From positions 47,863,362 through 47,927,361 of the forward strand of contig ML681994.1 in the NCBI GenBank assembly GCA_007922195.1: a DNA stretch of 64,000 bases, read 5' to 3'. The stretch comes from Podocnemis expansa (Eukaryota > Chordata > Testudines > Podocnemididae). A program made the position numbers and the translations under genes. This document shows positions 57,624 to 64,000 of this stretch, one piece after another. The notes under the pieces are model-generated. The model worked only from the letters and a program-made list of their open reading frames with translations, searched no databases and was not told where the DNA came from. Within the stretch, counting starts at the first letter, position 1. The number at the start of each line of letters is the position of its first letter.

Positions 57624-58084
57624 GGCTATGTCTACACCTAAAATCTTAGTTTGGACTGGGTTAGTCTAAACTAAGCAGTTCAAAAGTTATTTCGAACTAA
57701 GATAGGTTTTTAGTTCAAACTAACTTTTTTAGTTCAAACTAACTAAGCGTGGTTTTTTAGTTTGAACTAACTTTTAGTAAAAAAAATGGCTAGTTCGAAA
57801 TAAAACTTAGTTCAAACTAAAAAACCACACTTAGTTCGAACTAATGGCTAGTTCAAACTAGCATATCTCCCCTGAGCTACTTCAAACTAAAAATGCAAAT
57901 TAGTTTGAACTAAGCACTTAGTTCGAACTAACCATTCAAACTAGCTAGTTTGAACTAAACTTTTCTTTGTTTGAATTAAAAAAAGTTTTAGTTCAAACTA
58001 GGCAAAGCCTCGTGAAGACAGGGTTCAAATTAGTTTAGACTAAGCTTGCTTAGTCCAAACTAATTTGCTCGTGTAGATATAGCC
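57624..58084. mobile_element. MITE with TTAGTTCAAACTAA arms, 461 bp
   Basis: Ends GGCTATGTCTACACCTAAAA and GCTCGTGTAGATATAGCC are inverted repeats. The interior is an array of TTAGTTCAAACTAA/TTAGTTTGAACTAA units in both orientations. A hairpin with arms AGCGTGGTTTTTTAGTTTGA and TCAAACTAAAAAACCACACT spans about 57745-57835. Confidence 0.8.
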
Positions 58085-58178
58085 GTAAGTATTCCATTAC
58101 ATTAAATGGGACTCCACATGCATGTAAAGTTAAACATGTGCATAACAGTATGCAGTATCATGCCTTCAGTAAATATCT

Positions 58179-58251
58179 TGGGTAAAATTCTGCCCCCATT
58201 GAAGTCAGTGGTAAAACTTCCACTGACTTTAGTGGAGCCAGGATTTCACCT
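58179..58251. repeat. Short palindromic amniote repeat
   Basis: GGGTAAAATTCTGCCCCCAT faces GTGGAGCCAGGATTTCACC with GAAGTCAGTGG/CCACTGACTTT between. Second copy of the family at 54505-54575. Confidence 0.6.
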
Positions 58252-58729
58252 CTTGTGTCAGTTTCTTCCTTGGTAGGAAATCTGTATGCCACAACATTAA
58301 GTTGCTTATTTCTTACACATGCTTTCGAATGTGAACTGGTTTACTAAAGAAGTTGTTCAGATTACCCAAGGTCTTTCTACAATTGTTTCTGTCTAAGAAT
58401 CATATTTCCAGTTTTACAGGAGGAAACTTTGCTCTCACTGTGGTTTTATATGAAGTACAGCACACTAATTGGCTCAGGAAAATAAACTGTAAAAGTTTTT
58501 CTGCCCTGGTGTATGTGGCTATGGGAGCTTTAGTGCAGACAGGGCACAATATGGGCTTCTCAGTTTGAGCTGCCCACTGTGGGCCAAATAATTTTGCTCT
58601 GAGTTTTAGTGGTATGAAACTGGAGTCATTCCATCAAAGGTTCTATCACCTTGTAAGATATTTATTCTTCACTAATCACCATGGTAGCTTAGGAAGTAGT
58701 TTAAGAAACTGGGCATATGTACCTAACGA

Positions 58730-58914
58730 CTGGTTTTTAAAAGTAATTAGGCACCTAAAGATGTAGCTTGGTGCCTAGTGGGATTTTCAAAAGTAGGTAG
58801 GCATCTGCTGCCCATTGAAATCAGTGAGCGCTAGTTATCAAAGAACATTTGAAAATCACACTAGATGCCTATCAGCATTTTTAGGTGATTACATGCCTTT
58901 AAAAATCTGGCCCT
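58730..58914. mobile_element. Palindromic MITE ending in GGCCAGATTTTTAAA, about 185 bp
   Basis: Left TGGTTTTTAAAAGTAATTAG then GCACCTAAAG faces right TTTAGGTGATTACATGCC then TTTAAAAATCTGGCCC. The inner part carries TGGGATTTTCAAAAGTAGG and CATTTGAAAATCACAC. An old family; related scraps are at 4655-5045 and 62041-62125. Confidence 0.65.
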
Positions 58915-59514
58915 AGATTCCACTTCACTTCGGAACTTTTGAAAATTTTACCTTTAATTTGGATTTGTACCAGTATCATTAAGCACAATTTGGCCATGGG
59001 GCTCCACATTTTCTGTGAGATTCCTCAATTTTGGGGTCCAATCCAGTTCCTGGAAAGACTCCCAACTAACTTTAACAAGAGTTGATTTGGGTCCTCAGAG
59101 AGAAGAAATAAAAGAAACAGGTTTCACATTACTAAGTAATTATTTGCAAGAATGATTGCACCAGACAGGATTCATGCATTCAAACACAACCACCGATGTG
59201 TTTTTACAGAAAACATTTAAGACATATCGTTTAATAATTCACAGTTCTGGAAGCAAGGCACATCTATATAAATTGATTGTTTTTGGCCGCCAGGCATTTA
59301 ACATGTGCCAGAGAGATCCATGTGAAAAGAGATTTTTAAAAAATATAAAGTCAACATGCAGCAGAATTATGTCAACTCTTATTTGAAATGTGATAGAGAT
59401 CTTTATGCTGTGCTTAGTTGTTTTTGTGATCAGTAGGTTTTTTCCTATGGAATTTATCACTAGTATCAAAGTACTTTAAAGGATATTAATGAATTTATCT
59501 TCACGATACACCTA

Positions 59515-59914
59515 GGCTATGTCTACATTGGCAGCAACGTGTAGGCTACATGCCTCAGCGAACAGCAGACAGCTGCCACACTGCACTGTTAAAAGCAAGG
59601 AGCTCCTGGTGCCTTTCCCTGTTGCCTCCTGCTTTCTAGAAGCTCTCCCCACAGCCAGAGACTTTCACTGAGGGTGGGAAAGTCTCCAGCACCAGAGAGT
59701 TTTCAGAGGCTTTCCCCACTGTCTCTCTTGTGACATCTTTCTCTTCTGTCAGAGCTTTTCTTTGCAGGAAGGAAAGTCTTCAGCAGTAGGATGCTACATG
59801 TCATTATTCTAGTTGCCCAAGCTATATCTCATCATTTACACTGCTATTTACATTCATGCTAGGGGGCCTGCAATGTATTTTACTCTACATAACACTGCAA
59901 GTGTAGACGTAACC
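59515..59914. mobile_element. Inverted-repeat MITE with 3-bp target duplication, 400 bp
   Basis: Ends GGCTATGTCTACATTGGCAG and TGCAAGTGTAGACGTAACC are inverted repeats. CTA occurs immediately before (59512-59514) and after (59915-59917), a 3-bp duplication consistent with PIF/Harbinger insertion. The interior has repeated CAGAGACTTTC/GGAAAGTCT words. Confidence 0.75.
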
Positions 59915-59922
59915 CTAGAGCA

Positions 59923-60030
59923 GGGGCTGGCAACCCCCAACATGTGTCAAAAATGGCACATGTGCTGAGCCTGAGCTGGCCCCGCTCCCCCCAGTGCTGT
60001 GAGGCCTGGGGCAACAAGAGTCATGTGCCA
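59923..60030. mobile_element. hAT element end fragment
   Basis: CAGGGGCTGGCAACCCCCAA then CATGTGTCAAAAATGGCACA resembles the CAGGGGTCGGCAACC terminus of a sauropsid hAT family. No second end was identified. Confidence 0.5.
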
Positions 60031-60297
60031 CGGTTTCAGGCCCCCGCTGGCGTGCTTCCCCCTTGGAAACTGCTATTCTACACACATGGAAATAACAAAA
60101 GCATGTGTATACTTACAAATCAAATAATGCAAAGAACACTGTACTCCATACATTAGTAAGCTACACTTATTCCTGGCTACCAATTAAACTTCAAATATAT
60201 ATAATTTATTACAAATGGACCCTGATGGGTTAAATGTGGTCCACTCTCAAGAGACCCAGGTTCTATTTCTGAACTTCACTCTGATTGCCGTTAGACC

Positions 60298-60485
60298 AAT
60301 GGTCTCAAAAACGTGGCCTGCGGGCCGCATGCAGCCCCTAAAGCAATCTCCTGCCGCCCACAACACCACAATCGTTACCAATATTTGCAATATCATTGTA
60401 TGGAAAGGTTTCAGTGGTGCGGCCCTCAGGCTAATGTACTAATGCTCATGCGGCCCTTGTAGTGATTTGAGTTTGAGACCCATGC
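60298..60485. mobile_element. Non-autonomous hAT element
   Basis: GGTCTCAAAAACGTGGCCTG and GAGTTTGAGACCC are inverted termini. GTTAGACC and CTTAGATC flank it with 6 of 8 matches. The interior, with CCAATATTTGCAATATCATT and GCGGCCCTCAGG, is the reverse orientation of 40523-40727. Confidence 0.75.
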
Positions 60486-62040
60486 CTTAGATCAATCACC
60501 TTGGTTTCACATGCAAAATAGCTACTCTCTTTGATGAAGTGATTTGAGTATATGCATTATTATTTAGTGCAAAATTATTAAGCACTGGATTCCTATTACA
60601 AGCACTCACATACCCCTCAATTTCTCTGATATATAAACGGAATGTGCAAAAGTAGCTCAGCTTAAATTTCCACTTTGAAACTGTAAAAAGAAACAAAAGA
60701 ATAAAAGGAAAACTAAAACCAATTTTGCACTGCAAATCTCTCCACCTCTTGGTCCCCTTTCTAAATCATTATTACCCTTTCTTTGGGATTCCCCTGTTTA
60801 GCTGACATTTCACCTTTCAAATGTGTACTGGAGTTACCAATAGGACCAGCACAGGTACTCCAACTGTGAGACAGTAAAGATCTTACAGTTCCCAGCACTT
60901 CATCTTTCCAACAATTGGAAAGGAGAAGTCTGCGCAGCAGTCCTTTTGTCAACGAATGGAAGCTCTGTTTAATAAAGCAAGTATCTTTCTGCCAAAAAGT
61001 TCTTTAGGATACCATATTATATAGCAATTTATGTGCAAAGTATAAACTTCAAGCAGCTTTAGGCTCTGGCTTCTAAAATAACCCATGACTGTCTTACTGA
61101 AGCTTTATATTCTTTCCATTCTCTCTCTGTCTCTAACCTGCAACTCCCAGAAGGGTATCAGTTTGTAATTGCTGTAAGACTGCTTTAATAAAAGACTGGT
61201 ATTATCAGTTATGGACAGAATGGGATGCAGAAGTCACAAAACAGGTAAAGTTGAATTCTGGAGGGTATGGATTTTCATTTAGTTATATATAAATTTAATC
61301 CAGTGTCACATGGACAGTAAACTAAAACTAAGTGCTGTACTGGCTTCTTGGAGGACCTTTTAGAAACAAACAGTTCTGTCCTTTACTGCTGATGAACTTT
61401 TATGCATCCCAAGCTCATTAAGCAGAGAATCTAGTTCTACACTCACTGCAAAATTTGGTGGCAGTGAATGGGAGATACACAAGCTACACTGACTTCTTTA
61501 ATTCCCATTGACATCCTAAATTCTAATGAGCACAGTGCCCCCACTGCAATTTGCTGACAGGAAACGTCCTCCTGCGGATGCAGTGTTATTTTTCCCGGGG
61601 GGGGGGATTTATTAAGTTGATTTCCAGATCAGCTGAGTGGGTCTCCACTTCTGCTCAATCAATCTGATGGTAGTGAATTTACCGCCATCAATGAAGACAC
61701 ACTCTGAATTAATCTAGGTTTATACCAATGAAACTGTGTTGAGTTACAATGTCCTAAAATAGGAGTAATGGTTAAACAAAGGACTGACCTAATACCAAGA
61801 GTTAGTTTTAGAAATCTTAGTAAGTATACATACAAAATCTCCAACTCCTTCCCATAAAAGGAAAGAACTGTGTTAATAGAACTCACACAATAAGAATATA
61901 CATAGTATATTGGATAATAAATTCATGCAAGTAGCTAGAAAAGCTTGTGTCTGGACAGCGCAGTCACTTTTATTGCAATCCTGCAATTAGATGAGAATAG
62001 GAACATTCACACACCTGGATGGATCCAGTTACAGGGCCTA
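60486..62040. other. No recognisable feature
   Basis: AT-rich intergenic DNA. A G9 run lies near 61599-61607. No gene or repeat family supported. Confidence 0.4.
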
Positions 62041-62125
62041 GGGGAACATATTCAAAGGCATGAATGTCAGGTAGATGCCTAGCTCCTAATGATTGTCAAT
62101 CAGCCTTTGAAAATGTCCCTCCATT
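62041..62125. repeat. Remnant of palindromic MITE
   Basis: ACATATTCAAAGGCATGAAT faces AGCCTTTGAAAATGTCCC, with GATGCCTAGCTCCTAATG between. Same family as 58730-58914. Confidence 0.5.
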
Positions 62126-62590
62126 CTTTAGGGTCTGGACATTTCCTAAATATATATTCAATATACAAATGGTTGTGGTTTAGCTGAGAGATCAGCCTAT
62201 ACTATAAACACGTACTGCTTAGAAAAAATGTTTGGGAATATCCACACTTGCTTCTACCATACTGATAATTATCTTGGGCTCACTGGCAATCAATTAATAT
62301 ACCCCCCCCCAAAAAAACCACCCCTACTGAGGAAAATCCTGTAGAGAAAGACCCTAATAAAGACAAGCCTCATGCTGGGTTATTAATATACCAAATAAAT
62401 TCCTAAAATAAACATAAACAAACAAAATCTTCCCCTTTGATTGGTGCATGATAAACCATTGATCCCAGGGATGCATGTTCTCAAAGATGAAGGCTGAAGG
62501 ACTGGGCAAATTTTTGGGTTTTTCACCCATTTAACCAAGACCTGTTTCTAATAATCCAGACATGTACAGAGATAACAAAGATCTACTATT
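62126..62590. other. No recognisable feature
   Basis: AT-rich DNA with a C9/A7 run at about 62302-62317. Confidence 0.4.
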
Positions 62591-62645
62591 TCCAAAGGGG
62601 TAGCTGTGTTAGTCTAGTTCAGCAAAACAAACAGGGAGTATGTTT
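62591..62645 (-). mobile_element. Penelope-like element extreme 3' fragment
   Basis: TCCAAAGGGGTAGCTGTGTT, AGTCTAGTTCAGCAAAACAA and ACAGGGAGTATGT match the terminal 55 bp of the family (compare 33930-33980 in reverse complement). Confidence 0.6.
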
Positions 62646-62799
62646 CACTTTGCTGAAAAGGTTCATTCTTTGCTGCCAGGAAATATGCTGAGTATATGGA
62701 TATTGCAGGACAGTGTTCAGTCTGTTACTTGAATGGAGGATACTTGAAGTGATAAATTGTTTATGGAGTACCTCCTATGTGAAATGCTTTTCACTGCTA

Positions 62800-63115
62800 T
62801 CTAGTTTGGTCTGTGTCAGGCTCTGGGTTGGAGGCATAGTCAAGATCAGATACAATCCAGCCCTTCAGCAGGAACCAGACCATCGTTACCACTAAAACTG
62901 AGGTTGAAGCAGACCATGGATCAGAACCCAGGTCAGAATCTTCAGACAAGCCAGATCAGGATTGTACTCCGATCCAGATGCAGCCCAAAGATCAGGGGGT
63001 CAGGAGACGGGTGACAGGGCTTGAAAGGGCCAGTAACAGGGACGGAGCAGGATTGGAATAAGGCTCAGGCAAGGCTGGAGCAAGAACAGAAACTGGATGA
63101 AGTGTCAGCAGATTA
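62800..63115. repeat. GC-richer patch with imperfect CAGG/GATCAG words
   Basis: Repeated short units such as CAGATCAGG, GGTCAGGAGACGGGTGACAG, GGCTCAGGCAAGGCTGGAGC. It could be an internal piece of a retroelement; no family assigned. Confidence 0.3.
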
Positions 63116-64000
63116 AATTATTTTTATGGTACCTGACCAAATATAAGCATTCTTAGACAATCCAACTGACACCAAAATTACTGAATATTAGGAATTCTGG
63201 ATGATGAAGACATTTTCAGTTTGTGGCATCAATGGAACCATTTGTCCCTTCTTTTCTGTAGAAAGTGTTAAATGCATTCAGCACAAAAATAACATGACAT
63301 GGCTTTCACAACAAAAACTGGAGAAAGGATAATGAAGAAAGCACCAAAATGAATGTGAACTGAGTGCTGAGCATGACAGCATTCTGAAGAAGAGACAAAG
63401 GAGAACACACTATAAACACAATCCAGCTATTTTTGGACAAGAGCCCAAAGATGCAGACAAAGAGAAAGAAACATGTCTCAGTGAAAAAGGAATGAGGAAA
63501 GCAACTGAGGTCATCACAACCATATTCTTATTTCTCTGCTAAATTCTGACGTCTGCATAAAGAGTAAACTTACATTTTATATGACTCAAATTCAACCAAC
63601 CAGATCCTGGAGGAATTAAAGGGAAATAATTTAAGGAACTAGAGCACAATGAAATGGAGATGGAATATTTGATGCATTTTCATGAGTTAGACAATCAAAC
63701 TCATACTTAAAGTCTCATCCCTATTATTTAATTGATCCCTTGTTGAAGCAAAATTCTCTTTTTTCTTATTCATGTAATTGATGCTGGAGATACCTAGTTC
63801 TGTAATATGGTTATTAAAGATCTATTGTATATGTCCTATATGGGATTTTTTATAGAAATAATATATTGAAAATTATTCTCCTTAACTTATGCCTAAGAAT
63901 TGTACTCTAACAGTGATACCAGAAAATGCAGTGTGCACAGAGCAGTTCTGAACAAATTAAAAGCCTTAAAACAGTTACAGAATTTTTGTGTTTACACCTC
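63116..64000. other. No recognisable feature
   Basis: AT-rich intergenic sequence to the window end. Confidence 0.4.

Overview
This is vertebrate genomic DNA, AT-rich and CpG-poor, and it is mostly non-coding. Its interspersed repeats are those of a sauropsid: CR1 LINE 3' ends, MIR-like SINE remnants, Penelope-like (PLE) 3' fragments, DIRS-like and Ty3/Gypsy-like remains, hAT elements and many inverted-repeat elements ending in GGCTATGTCTACAC-type termini. I infer a turtle; a crocodilian is the main alternative.

The one gene I can name is NAV3 (neuron navigator 3) on the minus strand. Its first coding exon is at 6496-6738 and ends in a normal 5' splice site. Bases 1-6495 are then the start of a NAV3 intron. 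The CpG-retaining segment at 7265-7560 is the probable 5' UTR/promoter area, and most of the rest of the window is upstream flank. A second possible minus-strand gene lies 36 kb upstream, at 43078-44166. It consists of two open segments with good splice sites and matching phase, followed by a stop and polyA signals. I do not recognise the protein, and one homopolymer frameshift breaks it.

Region by region: 1-7.6 kb is the NAV3 5' end with an 838-bp MITE and a MIR copy. 7.6-17.7 kb holds old repeats (CR1, MIR/L2-like). 17.8-25.5 kb is a dense nest: a DIRS-like gag/recombinase remnant, a Ty3/Gypsy RNase H-integrase remnant, a 1.26-kb MITE splitting the Gypsy pol, and hAT elements, one of which sits inside the MITE with an exact 8-bp target duplication. 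27.9-34 kb is a PLE cluster with reverse-transcriptase remnants and several head-to-head pairs of 3' ends. 36-41.8 kb holds two LTR-like sequences, a MITE and a hAT copy. 42.8-45.3 kb holds the unknown gene candidate, a CR1 end and a MITE with a perfect 50-bp palindrome. 47-51 kb has foldback and G-rich sequence and another PLE head-to-head pair. 53-60.5 kb is rich in palindromic MITEs and hAT ends. 60.5-64 kb is nearly featureless.

The most interesting signal is that the PLE 3' ends carry a compact motif matching the small hammerhead ribozyme variants known from Penelope-like elements: CTGATGA, a short hairpin, GAAA and AGCT, flanked by GCAT/ATGC arms. Some copies keep both core boxes. No viral, bacterial, CRISPR, tRNA or rRNA feature was seen.
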